Source: a virus
Length of the DNA: 30,208 nt
IMG/VR virus record: IMGVR_UViG_3300034375_004593
Coordinates: 1 to 30,208 of that record
Reading direction: 5' to 3' (one strand)
Positions 15,092-23,711 of the stretch are shown one piece after another. The first letter of the stretch is position 1. The number at the start of each line of letters is the position of its first letter. Made by a program: the position numbers and the translations under genes. Under the pieces are notes generated by a model that worked only from the letters and a program-made list of their open reading frames with translations, did not search any database and had not been told where the DNA came from.

Positions 15092-15742
15092 TTAAATTAA
15101 TACTGGTGTTACTCCTTCGTAGCATAAAAATTCAAATCTAACAATTGCAACAGCTGAACCTGTCTCAGTACCTCCTGGCTGATTTGCAACCATTGTTAAA
15201 TTAAATGTTACTTCACTTCCACTTGTAGTTTCAACTAAACCACAAAAATCAGATGCAAGCCCATCGCCTCCATTGCTATTTGTAAATTCAGCTCCATTTG
15301 ACAATGAGTTTATTACATTACCACCTGAAGCAGCATCTGCACAAATAACAGCACCTGATACTTGTAATGGAAAATAATAACCTTCATTTGCTTGTCCTGG
15401 AACTGACGGTATATTTACAACAGCAGGAACTGATACTGTAACAGCTGCATCTAAAAATGCTTTAATAGTGAGCATCCAACCTTCTTGAACAACTCCATCA
15501 GAGTATGTAATCTTGGTAGCTGTTTTTTGAAGTCCTAGTGTTGGAATACCATCAATACTTGCATTATTTGTTTCAACTTGGTCACTTACCAACTGTAACG
15601 CAGCTTCAGTTTGACTGCCTAATTGATTAACATGTGAAAGTTTTGCTAACTGAATTGTACTATCACCTTTCTTTCCGGCACGTACATCTTTTCTAATGTA
15701 CTTATCTGGAAATAAGGATTTTATTCTATCTATAAATGCCAT
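15092..15742 (-). CDS. Beta-rich virion protein next to the capsid gene (216 aa)
   Basis: A 216-residue protein with a basic helical start (AFIDRIKSLFPDKYIRKDVR), a middle helix (ALQLVSDQVETNNAS) and, from about residue 75, a Ser/Val/Gly/Thr-rich beta domain with three cysteines. This build (basic docking helix plus beta-sandwich) suits a head fibre or capsid decoration protein that attaches to the shell, but I do not recognise a named family. The ATG lies only about 20 bases beyond the T-tract of the capsid gene's terminator, leaving no room for a separate promoter. It is therefore probably expressed by read-through, at a lower level than the capsid protein. Confidence 0.68.
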   Translation of the reverse strand: MAFIDRIKSLFPDKYIRKDVRAGKKGDSTIQLAKLSHVNQLGSQTEAALQLVSDQVETNNASIDGIPTLGLQKTATKITYSDGVVQEGWMLTIKAFLDAAVTVSVPAVVNIPSVPGQANEGYYFPLQVSGAVICADAASGGNVINSLSNGAEFTNSNGGDGLASDFCGLVETTSGSEVTFNLTMVANQPGGTETGSAVAIVRFEFLCYEGVTPVLI

Positions 15743-15762
15743 TTTTCTAGTTTTAAAATGTT

Positions 15763-15790
15763 AAAAAAAAAGGGGAGGATTAACCTCCCC
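15763..15790 (-). terminator. Strong intrinsic terminator after the major capsid gene
   Basis: On the minus strand GGGGAGG (15790-15784), a 5-nt loop and CCTCCCC (15778-15772) form a GC-only 7-bp stem followed by nine T. It lies 14 bases past the capsid stop. It should cut most transcription before the 216-residue gene. Confidence 0.95.
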
Positions 15791-15804
15791 CGTTTTAATT
15801 ATTC

Positions 15805-17424
15805 TTAGAATGATCCTCCCGTTACTGGGTTTCTCATTACAATCTTCAACACTTTAGTTGGATCCTTAACCCAAATAGCCGGCATACACTGAGTCATGTA
15901 AACTCTGTATCCATTGAACTGTCCAGTAGAAGCAAACCCTTGAGTTCGTCCCATGTAGTCCATTGTACCATTTTGGTAGAACCACTTCAATTGATTATCC
16001 CAAGATAACTTCAATAAGTGAATGTTATCATTTCCATTATCAGTTACATCAAAAATGATAAAGCTGAATGAGCTAAGAGGACGTCCATCAATCAATGGAT
16101 TCTCAATATCATTAGTATGTAAGTTGTCAAATGCTGGGTTAAGTACAAACTTAACGTTTGCAAGGAAAGGAATTGTAAAGCTTGTGTAAGCAAATCCAAA
16201 GTCTAGATCCATTCCTTTTCCAGTTACTGCACCAATATCAGAAGCATTTTGAACTAATCCAGAACCATATACTTCATCAGCAATAGCTTTGTTGATTAGT
16301 TGCATACCTCCAATACCTGTTTGTACAATAAGCTGACGTTGTGGGTCTGGCCCTTTGAACTCAACTTTACCTTGGTAGAAGTTATACAATTCAGATTTAA
16401 ACATGTCAAGTGTAAAGCTAGACTTGTTGTATACTCTTTTAAATGAGTTATCCAACTGTGACCAAAGACCAACAGATAATCTAATATCATCTGGACCGTC
16501 TTGTCTGATTCTACCACCTTTACCCCACATTAGGTAAGTTTCAATATCATTTGCAATTTTAGATAAGTGAGCAGCTTCCATATTTGTAACGAAAGTTCTT
16601 GATAAAGAACCGCTTTCAAATGCTTCTCTTGCTCCTGCTTTACCCATACTTGCAACTAACTCTTCAATAGAAGAAACAGATGGATTGTTAGGATCTTGGT
16701 TAAAGTTTCTCCAGATCTCAGTTACTGGAACAGTACCGTCAGCATTCATTCCTCCTTTAAGCATCAAATCAGCTCTTGAAGAAATTGAATAGTGTACGTG
16801 TGCTTCAGCTCCTCCTACAAAGTTGTAGAACTCACGGAATCCAGATCCAGTCTCAAGGTCTGAGAATCTTTCACCATACTCACCTCTAGCAGAACCTTTT
16901 CTGAAGTACTTAGTTCCAGGAACCAAATACAAAGAAGCGTCTAAACTAGCTGCATTGTTGTTATTCACTAACTGAACTGTGTAAATGAATCCGTCACCAG
17001 CAGGAATAATATCCTCAGCAGTGATGTACATTTCAAGTCCATTGTACTTATCATAGGTAATGATGTCACCGTGACCAAAAGCTCTCTTAGAAAGTTTAAT
17101 TCTAAAAGTAGTACCGTCTGCACCAAGATCATTTACTGATTCAATGTTAGAAACAATAAATGGAAGATCTTGTGCAATTGGAGTTTGCCACTTATACTCA
17201 CCGCGAGCATTATCTACCATGATTGTGTTTTTACCACCAAATGATGCCATTTGATAGAGGGGCATTTCAACCTTTTGAGTCATTGCCCATAGATCAACAG
17301 GTCCCATGTCCATAGGTTCGCTAGAACCAAGCATCTGAGACAAGTGATAGGAATCAACATGAGAAGAAGCCTTATAAGCTGTATCTCTCAAGAAAATCCC
17401 ATTGTTTAAAACTGGAGTTGCCAT
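15805..17424 (-). CDS. Major capsid protein
   Basis: A 539-residue protein placed directly after an acidic scaffold gene and before a strong terminator, the standard position and transcription layout of a phage major capsid gene. The sequence is well balanced with few cysteines. Its N-terminal arm (residues 1-55) is followed by alpha/beta sequence with many aromatic and Gly turns, including FYNFVGGAEAHVHYS and PDDIRLSVGLWSQLDNSFKR. It ends in a beta-rich segment with NGYRVYMTQCMPAIWVK. The size and pattern fit the HK97-fold capsid proteins of large Bacteroidota podophages (usually about 450-550 residues), but the fold itself cannot be proven by eye. The gap to the scaffold gene is 54 bases with no obvious promoter, so both are likely read from the promoter-like motif at 18780-18791. 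Confidence 0.82.
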   Translation of the reverse strand: MATPVLNNGIFLRDTAYKASSHVDSYHLSQMLGSSEPMDMGPVDLWAMTQKVEMPLYQMASFGGKNTIMVDNARGEYKWQTPIAQDLPFIVSNIESVNDLGADGTTFRIKLSKRAFGHGDIITYDKYNGLEMYITAEDIIPAGDGFIYTVQLVNNNNAASLDASLYLVPGTKYFRKGSARGEYGERFSDLETGSGFREFYNFVGGAEAHVHYSISSRADLMLKGGMNADGTVPVTEIWRNFNQDPNNPSVSSIEELVASMGKAGAREAFESGSLSRTFVTNMEAAHLSKIANDIETYLMWGKGGRIRQDGPDDIRLSVGLWSQLDNSFKRVYNKSSFTLDMFKSELYNFYQGKVEFKGPDPQRQLIVQTGIGGMQLINKAIADEVYGSGLVQNASDIGAVTGKGMDLDFGFAYTSFTIPFLANVKFVLNPAFDNLHTNDIENPLIDGRPLSSFSFIIFDVTDNGNDNIHLLKLSWDNQLKWFYQNGTMDYMGRTQGFASTGQFNGYRVYMTQCMPAIWVKDPTKVLKIVMRNPVTGGSF

Positions 17425-17478
17425 AATTGATTGTTTTTAGTTGTTATTTATTATTTGATTATTAAATCCATTATTTAT

Positions 17479-18747
17479 TTACATTCTTTTAAAAATGTTT
17501 GTTGGTTTTGGTATTTTTCTTTGTACTGGTTTTTGTTCTTTTTCTCTTTCAGCTACACCTAGGGAAGCGGCTCCTTTATTAGCTTGCTCCATCTTAAGTT
17601 TTCTAACTGTTTTTTCAGTATTCTTTTGAGCTCCCATTTCCATGATTCTTGACTTATATCCTTTTGGATCTGCCAATAGCCATAAGGCTTCAGAAATCAA
17701 AGTATAGTTAGGCTCTTGAAACTGATACTTTTCCAACAAGTGTCCTAGCAAATTAGTGTTCTTACCACTAACAGAAGGATATGCCGGTTGAACTAGACCA
17801 TTATATAATAGTGATTGCGTCTTTTTATCAAGCTTCATATCACCCAATGATCCATCTTTCAGCGTATGGTATACATTATTCATGTATTGTTTAGATGCAT
17901 CTGCTTGTTGTTTTTGCTTAAGCTGTTGCTCCTCTAATTTTTGAGCAACAATTTTTTCTTGCATCTTATCTAATTTAGGTTTAAACTTCATAGCCTGCGC
18001 TTCAAGTTTACCTAAATCTTTCCATATTTCTATTTCTTCAGCAATCTCTTCTGGAGTACCATACTGTGTACTTGTTAGATATTCTGTAATAATTTTTTCT
18101 TGACCTCTTTCTGTAGAAGCATCAATCTCAAAAGTTTCTTCAGCTTGAGCTAAAGTTCTAAAAAGACTTTTAAGATCTGTACCACCATTTGCTACATATT
18201 GTGCTGCAACTTTTAATTCATTAGGAAGGGCATCAAAAAATTGCTTTGGTGTTTCACGTCTAACTTGATTTGCTCTTTCTTCTAGATTAGCCTCAAGAAG
18301 CTCCTCAATATCTTTTGCTGTGTATTCTTCTAATGGTTTATCATCATCAAAAGCAAATAACTTATCAGATTTAACCATCTTATTTATTACATCAGTAAAG
18401 CCATTGATTGGTTTTCTACCTCTAGTTTCAACTTGTTCCTCTTCAAAATCATCATCTTCAGAATCATCATCTAAATCAGATAGTATATCTCCGCCTTCTT
18501 TTTTAATACCTTCTACTGTTTTTTCAGTAGCAGCTTTTGGAGCATCCTCATCTTCATCAAGTAAGTCTGCCTCATCAGTTGGTTCTGTAAATGTAAAGTC
18601 TGCTTCTGGTTTAACTCTATCTAAGATGTTTGGTTTTTTATCTTCTTCAGGTAAAGTTACACTAGCTGCATCTGCTCCACCAAACAGATCATCAATATTA
18701 ATATCTACTTTTTCTACAGTAGTTTCTTCCATGTTCTTATTACTCAT
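17479..18747 (-). CDS. Capsid scaffolding/assembly protein
   Basis: A 422-residue, very acidic protein. The first 120 residues are dominated by Asp/Glu (for example DLDDDSEDDDFEEEQ at about residues 92-106). Residues about 230-295 form a Gln/Lys/Glu-rich coiled coil (KLDKMQEKIVAQKLEEQQLK), and the C-terminus is basic (KPVQRKIPKPTNIFKRM). An acidic N-terminus, coiled coil and basic capsid-binding tail, immediately before the capsid gene, is the pattern of tailed-phage scaffold proteins, which guide capsid assembly and then leave or are degraded. No protease motif is visible, so a separate maturation protease, if any, must lie outside the window. It is first in a unit with the promoter-like motif 33 bases upstream. 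Confidence 0.82.
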   Translation of the reverse strand: MSNKNMEETTVEKVDINIDDLFGGADAASVTLPEEDKKPNILDRVKPEADFTFTEPTDEADLLDEDEDAPKAATEKTVEGIKKEGGDILSDLDDDSEDDDFEEEQVETRGRKPINGFTDVINKMVKSDKLFAFDDDKPLEEYTAKDIEELLEANLEERANQVRRETPKQFFDALPNELKVAAQYVANGGTDLKSLFRTLAQAEETFEIDASTERGQEKIITEYLTSTQYGTPEEIAEEIEIWKDLGKLEAQAMKFKPKLDKMQEKIVAQKLEEQQLKQKQQADASKQYMNNVYHTLKDGSLGDMKLDKKTQSLLYNGLVQPAYPSVSGKNTNLLGHLLEKYQFQEPNYTLISEALWLLADPKGYKSRIMEMGAQKNTEKTVRKLKMEQANKGAASLGVAEREKEQKPVQRKIPKPTNIFKRM

Positions 18748-18899
18748 AATTGTTGGTTTTAAAATTCAAATGAACTATCATATATAATATAAAACAAAGT
18801 TTTCAGATAAACTTATATTATTTGAACTTTGTTTAAAGTTTTTACTAGTATTATAGCTAACGTCAATTTTTTTTTTATTTTATTTAAATTGATTTAGTT
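18748..18899 (-). promoter_or_regulatory. 152-bp intergenic control region upstream of scaffold/capsid genes
   Basis: The largest gap in the window. Minus-strand reading gives, in order: a T/A-rich tract after the 88-residue gene; an inverted repeat AAACAAAGTT...AACTTTGTTT (arms about 18820-18829 and 18792-18801) with an AT-rich interior; then the candidate promoter box TATATTATATAT at 18780-18791. The repeat directly abuts the box, so it may be a terminator for the upstream unit, an operator, or both. I see no gene in it. Confidence 0.5.
18780..18791 (-). promoter_or_regulatory. Candidate late promoter motif before scaffold/capsid unit
   Basis: TATATTATATAT on the minus strand, 33 bases ahead of the scaffold ATG. 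The same 12-mer precedes the 491- and 1197-residue genes. Position before the capsid unit is where a strong late promoter is expected. Confidence 0.5.
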
Positions 18900-19166
18900 T
18901 TATTCTACTGGATCTGGCTCACTCCACTCTGGAGTACTCATTAAAGTTAAGCATTCAGAATGAGATAATATTGATACTGGCACAATAGTTCCATCAGTAA
19001 TGAATGTTGGCTCATGATCTTGCTCCCACTTAATAACAAACTGAGTATTATCTAGTGAGTATCTTAATTGACTAGACTCTTTTGGATACACTTGAGAAAA
19101 GTCAACTTTATCAACATCTGCTGTCAGAATGATTCCGTATTTCCAGTCTTGTGGGTAATTGTGCAT
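18900..19166 (-). CDS. Small protein of unknown function in head-fibre cluster (88 aa)
   Basis: An 88-residue acidic protein with two Trp near each end and the stretch YPKESSQLRYSLDNTQFVIKWE, suggesting a small beta domain. It begins 12 bases after the LamG-like gene and is the last gene before the capsid control region. It may be a chaperone or partner of the head-fibre protein, since small genes of this kind often follow phage fibre genes. That is inference; I recognise no family. There are no membrane segments or signal peptide. Confidence 0.65.
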   Translation of the reverse strand: MHNYPQDWKYGIILTADVDKVDFSQVYPKESSQLRYSLDNTQFVIKWEQDHEPTFITDGTIVPVSILSHSECLTLMSTPEWSEPDPVE

Positions 19167-19178
19167 AATTTATATTTT

Positions 19179-20474
19179 TTAAGGTACATCAGTCACTCTT
19201 GCTCCCTCTGGCATTGAAGTTGAAACTCCATTATTACCTTCGCTTCCATTATCTAGTGTTACCCAGCTATTTAAATATCTAATAATACCAGTTGTTGGGA
19301 AATAAGACAATACATTTTGTGATGTTGAAAGTTGTAATCCCCAAATATAACATCCACTTGTTCCATCTCCTATGTAATTTAATTGATCTAGAGCATCACG
19401 CAAATAAACATAAATTGTATTTCTACTACCTGTAAAACCTGAATTAATATAAGTAGAAAATCTCCACCAACCATTGCCCTCATCAGTTACAACAACATCA
19501 TTTGGAAAATTATTATTTGAAATAACTCCAGTAGTTAAATCTAAATCACAATTTGAAATGTTAGTTCCATCTATATCTGTTCTAATAAATACCTTTGTTC
19601 TTTCTCCAGCTTTTAAATAACAACTTATATTATAATCAACACCTGATGTTATAATTGTTCCATGTGTGATAAAATGGGAACTAGTTGCTGTATCTTCAAT
19701 CATTTTATCGGCAGTAGTTAGTCCATCTGGAGCAACTTCAACATTTGAATAAGGTGGAGTTCCAGTGTCATTCAAATTTGTTCTAACCCATCCATTTATA
19801 TTATCACTATTCAATAACCCATTGACCATATTATAAAATGTATCATTATCTCCCATTCTATACCAACTAAGTGGATTGTAAGATGTTAAATCAATTGGTG
19901 CTGATGATAACTCTGCAATATTTGAAGATTGGTCAGTATTCCATATTGCTACTTCATCTATCTCTCCTATCCATCTAGCATTGTTAGTTGCATATTGTCC
20001 TATGTATGTTGGCAAGCCTATAAGATTTTTAGTAGTTGTTTGTGGTGGTGTAGAACTTGCAATTAATGAACCATCAATATAAAGTTTAGCACTATCTACA
20101 TTAGTTGTTCCATCCCAAGTTCCAAGAACATGATGCCATTGACCATCATTAATTAAATTTTGCCCTCCAGATAAATTTATATTAATTGCATTTGAATCAT
20201 TATAAGTTATAAAACCAACTAACTGAGTATTTCCTAAATATAAAACCCAACTTCTCGAACTTGAAATAGAGGTATACTCTCCTACTATTGTCCTAAATGT
20301 AGCGCTTGTATCCGTTGTTTTTACCCAAGCACTAACTGCAATTGCTCCAGTAATATCTAAACCTAGTTCATTTAATTTTATAAAATCACCTACTCCATCA
20401 AAGGTCATTGAATACTCATTGACAAAAGGAGGTAATGTTGATTGAAATCTATATGGGTTAATAATAAAACTCAT
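19179..20474 (-). CDS. LamG-like/carbohydrate-binding head fibre or decoration protein (431 aa)
   Basis: After a short N-terminal stretch (MSFIINPYRFQ), residues about 20-215 form a LamG/concanavalin A-like jelly roll: SMTFDGVGDFIKL, AVSAWVKTTD, GQWHHVLGTWDG, AKLYIDGSLI and IGEIDEVAIWN are the usual strand and turn landmarks. Residues about 218-395 hold a second beta-sandwich of the type seen in phage carbohydrate-binding modules (APDGLTTADKMIED, DYNISCYLKAGERTKVFIR, GNGWWRFS, YIWGLQL). Both domain types bind glycans. Together with its place between portal and scaffold genes, this suggests a capsid-surface fibre or decoration that binds host or environmental polysaccharide. It is in tight order with the 153-residue gene (3 bases apart). 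Domain calls are by motif; the location on the virion is inferred. Confidence 0.75.
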   Translation of the reverse strand: MSFIINPYRFQSTLPPFVNEYSMTFDGVGDFIKLNELGLDITGAIAVSAWVKTTDTSATFRTIVGEYTSISSSRSWVLYLGNTQLVGFITYNDSNAININLSGGQNLINDGQWHHVLGTWDGTTNVDSAKLYIDGSLIASSTPPQTTTKNLIGLPTYIGQYATNNARWIGEIDEVAIWNTDQSSNIAELSSAPIDLTSYNPLSWYRMGDNDTFYNMVNGLLNSDNINGWVRTNLNDTGTPPYSNVEVAPDGLTTADKMIEDTATSSHFITHGTIITSGVDYNISCYLKAGERTKVFIRTDIDGTNISNCDLDLTTGVISNNNFPNDVVVTDEGNGWWRFSTYINSGFTGSRNTIYVYLRDALDQLNYIGDGTSGCYIWGLQLSTSQNVLSYFPTTGIIRYLNSWVTLDNGSEGNNGVSTSMPEGARVTDVP

Positions 20475-20477
20475 AAT

Positions 20478-20939
20478 TTAATATTCTTGACCTATAAATG
20501 TTACCTTTAATCCTTTACCTGGAACAACACTACCTACTCCAATTAAATCTATAGTTACTTCAGCATTGTCATCTAAAATATTCACTGAAAGTTGTGGTGG
20601 TTTAGGCTGACCAACACTTGTGGTTTCAAATTGCTGTATCTCTAATAGACCACCTGAAAATATTTGAGATCTATTTACCTGTATATCTACAATTATAATA
20701 CTGCCTTCAGGAGCTGTTGTTACACTTGCTCTAACTTCAGTAAGCTTCATTTTATATGGCATTCTAAATGTAGCTAAACGGTTGCCTGTTGCTAGATCTG
20801 TAGTCTCATCTGAACAAGCTACTGTTATAGCTTGAGTTATACCTTTTTTTGCAGATCTTTTAAACTCTGTTGTTGAAAATAATGTATCTAGACTTTCTTT
20901 TACGTAACGTTGCAGTCTTTTTTGAAATGGTACAGCCAT
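20478..20939 (-). CDS. Small jelly-roll-like virion surface protein (153 aa)
   Basis: A basic helical N-terminus (residues 1-37; FQKRLQRYVKESLDTLF) leads into a beta-sandwich with the landmarks ATFRMPYKMKLTEVRASVTT, IIVDIQVNRSQIF, DDNAEVTIDLIGVGSV and GLKVTFIG. I recognise this domain from virion surface or fibre proteins of many marine and Bacteroidota phages, where it is often part of a larger fibre. Here it stands alone, with a basic anchor helix, next to a LamG-like protein, so the pair may form a two-part head fibre: anchor and adhesin. It begins six bases after the portal stop. The precise role is inferred. Confidence 0.72.
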   Translation of the reverse strand: MAVPFQKRLQRYVKESLDTLFSTTEFKRSAKKGITQAITVACSDETTDLATGNRLATFRMPYKMKLTEVRASVTTAPEGSIIIVDIQVNRSQIFSGGLLEIQQFETTSVGQPKPPQLSVNILDDNAEVTIDLIGVGSVVPGKGLKVTFIGQEY

Positions 20940-20945
20940 GATTTT

Positions 20946-23711
20946 TTATTTTTTATTCTTCTTGTTATCTTCTTTTTTAGCTTGAACATCATATTTATTC
21001 TTGTTCTCTCTAGCTATTTCTAAATTAGTATTTGCAACAGACTGTTGAGTTCTTAGACGTTCTCTTTCAATATCCATTTTAGATTTGATTTCACTCTGCT
21101 TCATAATATTTTCATCACGCTTCATATTCATCTGCTCTCTGTATCTAGCAGTTTCCTTCATATCATCCATTGCATCTTTAAAGTCAGATATTTGATTTTG
21201 ATTAACATCAGCTTGTGCCCCATAACCAGCAGCTCTAATTTCAGCAATCATTAAGTCATTTTGTCTGTTCTTGTCATTTTCTTGCTGCTCAAACTGAAGT
21301 TTCATTTGCTCTTCTTGTTGTTTAGCTTGCAATGCTTCTTGCTGCATTTTCTCTTGCTGTTGCATTTCCTGCTGTCTTTGCTGTTGAGTTCTTATCTCAG
21401 CATCTTTCAATATATCAGAAACCTCAGCAATTGACTCCGCTTTAATTACATTACCTAAATCATAAATGCTAGCACCTGTAGTATTATTTTGAATAGCCAT
21501 TTGTTTCAGCTGATCAAGAATAGCTCTATGATTTGTTTTAGTTGTAGTAAATATGTTAAAGTCACGCAGCAATAAATCTGTACCATTAATAACAAAGTTT
21601 ACTTTCTCAGCTTCAGTTGTAATATAGCTAAGTCTAACGCTAGGGTTAGTGCTATGATAGAACTGTGCCAAGTCCGTTCTCATTTGATGAACTCTTGGCA
21701 TTAACTGATCAGCATGCTGTGTAAAATATAATTCTGTTTGTGCATATGATTGATTTAATGCTTGAACTACACCTGTTGCAGTTTCTTGTCCAATTGGAGC
21801 TCCTAAACGTTGAGCATTAACACCAATAGATTCAAATGCTTGTTGTTTAAAATAATTAGCCAATTGTATTCTGGACATCAATCTTCCAGATTGCTCCATA
21901 TTCAGAGTCTGGTAATGATTGAAGTTTGTAGCATTCTCTGTATTTGTAATTGAGGTATCAAGAGGAAGCATCTGAAAATCTTTCATTGCCACATATGCTT
22001 TAGCATAGTTGTGTTTACCCCAATCTTCTCCCATAGAGTGTCTTGGCAATGCATTTTGATCAAACATAATAACCGTACCAAGCTCATCTACTAAGATATC
22101 TGCTATTTGGTTATTAACCATGTTATATCCAATCTGATATGCTTTCATTAAATCTACCAAAGAAGTAGATCTAGTATTTCTGTCTGAAAACACTCTTCCT
22201 TCAATTGGAAGTTTACATCCATATAAAGACTTGTCTCCTTTAAACTGAAATGGTATTCTACCGGGCTTGGTTCTATTTATACCAAGATATATTGGGTTAA
22301 TGTTATCACCCATATTAGAACGCCAGAATGCTGGAAGATTTGGTCCAATCTTAACGCCACCGCATACTTCATTAATCCAAATCCAATCTATATGTTCGCC
22401 CTCAAGCAAGTTCTCTTTGGTCTTTTGCTTAAAGATTGTTGTATCATATATTGGCTTTTCAGTTACCTTATAATTCTCATCAATAACTTCTTGGATTATT
22501 TCACCATCTTTCTTTACTCTAGTCAAGTGGCCAACTTTACGTTGCGTCTTCCAATAAGTTGTTGTAACTCTCATTAGTTCAGCTTCACCCCAAACTCCAA
22601 CATCTTCACCTTCATTAAGGATCATGCTGACTATATCTCCACCTTTAGCTGGATTATTAGACCAGTTGCTTACATATTGTCTGTATGCTAGTCCAGGCAT
22701 TTGTGTATTCCACTCATGTGAACGTGAAGCATCATAATAAGAACCGTCATTTTGGTATCCATTAACTTGATATAATGCAGATCTTGCAGGATATATTTCT
22801 TGAAGTGAATGAAGCTGTGCTTCTGTCATAAGATAACCAAACTTATCAACTACATCTGATACAGTCATCAAATCAATCTTGCCTGCATAGTTTGCATTAG
22901 AAATGTATCTAACATCTGGAGATTTTTGATAGAATGTTAAAACAGGGTTCCATAATTCAATATCATAATCATCCTCTAACATTTTGAAATGCCAAAACTC
23001 TCTATCACAAATAAGCATATCACGAAATGCTCTTTCTTCAAGTTCCTGCATTTTAAATCTTTCTTCATCTACAGCAAGTTGATGAGCAGCCCACTCTTCA
23101 ACCATGGATCTATAATCCTTTGTAAAGAAGTCTTCTATTTCAGGTAAGGTCTTTATGTTTTCTGGAGATAGTTGCTGTTGTACTTCCTCAGACTCCAAAT
23201 CTGCACCCATCTCTATCATTCTGGCTGTTAGCTTTGCAGATGCATCAGCAAGTAGATTCTCCTCAATCATTGCTCTTTTTTGCTCAAGCATTTCATTGTA
23301 GGATGTATCATCAACAGCTCTAAATTGAACTTTAGAATAACGGTTAGAAAACTCACCAGTAAGTACATTAACTACATTAGGAATAATAGGGTAGAACTTT
23401 AGCTCTAATGCAGATGAGTCCTCTTTTGTAAGAACGTCCATCAAATCTTTGTAGTCATTATCTTCCTCTACAATATAATCGGTCTTGTCAATAATACCTT
23501 TGGCAAGTTTATAGTTTTTTAAAAGCTTTCTTGCATTATGACGCAAGAACTCAATACCTTGTAGTTCTAACCAGTCTATATTCCATGCATACCAGTCATC
23601 ATCTTTCTTTTTGGCTGGTAAAAATTGTATAGGCTGAGTTAAGCTGGATGAGGTTGGATAACCTTCACCCTTTGCACCATTTTTAAGTTGTAATGCATTA
23701 AATACTTTCAT
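20946..23711 (-). CDS. Portal protein
   Basis: A 921-residue protein directly after the large terminase (TAATG junction at 23709-23713), the usual place of the portal. The core contains portal-like landmarks: an N-terminal helix region (WNIDWLELQGIEFLRHNARKL), a NVLTGEFSNRYSKVQFRAVDD stretch typical of podovirus portals with short tails, and a long helical stem (SMGEDWGKHNYAKAYVAMKDFQ onward). From about residue 760 the sequence turns into a very Gln/Met/Lys/Glu-rich coiled coil to the C-terminus (ending KKEDNKKNKK), giving a long barrel or internal extension. The length exceeds the typical 500-750 residues but suits large Bacteroidota podophages. It forms the dodecameric DNA gate at one capsid vertex. 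Confidence 0.85.
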   Translation of the reverse strand: MKVFNALQLKNGAKGEGYPTSSSLTQPIQFLPAKKKDDDWYAWNIDWLELQGIEFLRHNARKLLKNYKLAKGIIDKTDYIVEEDNDYKDLMDVLTKEDSSALELKFYPIIPNVVNVLTGEFSNRYSKVQFRAVDDTSYNEMLEQKRAMIEENLLADASAKLTARMIEMGADLESEEVQQQLSPENIKTLPEIEDFFTKDYRSMVEEWAAHQLAVDEERFKMQELEERAFRDMLICDREFWHFKMLEDDYDIELWNPVLTFYQKSPDVRYISNANYAGKIDLMTVSDVVDKFGYLMTEAQLHSLQEIYPARSALYQVNGYQNDGSYYDASRSHEWNTQMPGLAYRQYVSNWSNNPAKGGDIVSMILNEGEDVGVWGEAELMRVTTTYWKTQRKVGHLTRVKKDGEIIQEVIDENYKVTEKPIYDTTIFKQKTKENLLEGEHIDWIWINEVCGGVKIGPNLPAFWRSNMGDNINPIYLGINRTKPGRIPFQFKGDKSLYGCKLPIEGRVFSDRNTRSTSLVDLMKAYQIGYNMVNNQIADILVDELGTVIMFDQNALPRHSMGEDWGKHNYAKAYVAMKDFQMLPLDTSITNTENATNFNHYQTLNMEQSGRLMSRIQLANYFKQQAFESIGVNAQRLGAPIGQETATGVVQALNQSYAQTELYFTQHADQLMPRVHQMRTDLAQFYHSTNPSVRLSYITTEAEKVNFVINGTDLLLRDFNIFTTTKTNHRAILDQLKQMAIQNNTTGASIYDLGNVIKAESIAEVSDILKDAEIRTQQQRQQEMQQQEKMQQEALQAKQQEEQMKLQFEQQENDKNRQNDLMIAEIRAAGYGAQADVNQNQISDFKDAMDDMKETARYREQMNMKRDENIMKQSEIKSKMDIERERLRTQQSVANTNLEIARENKNKYDVQAKKEDNKKNKK

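Noticed and set aside
18320-18787. 155-codon plus-strand frame opposite the scaffold gene
   Set aside because: It is Ser-rich because it mirrors the Asp/Glu codons of the scaffold gene; it has no gene-like context and opposes the direction of every other gene.
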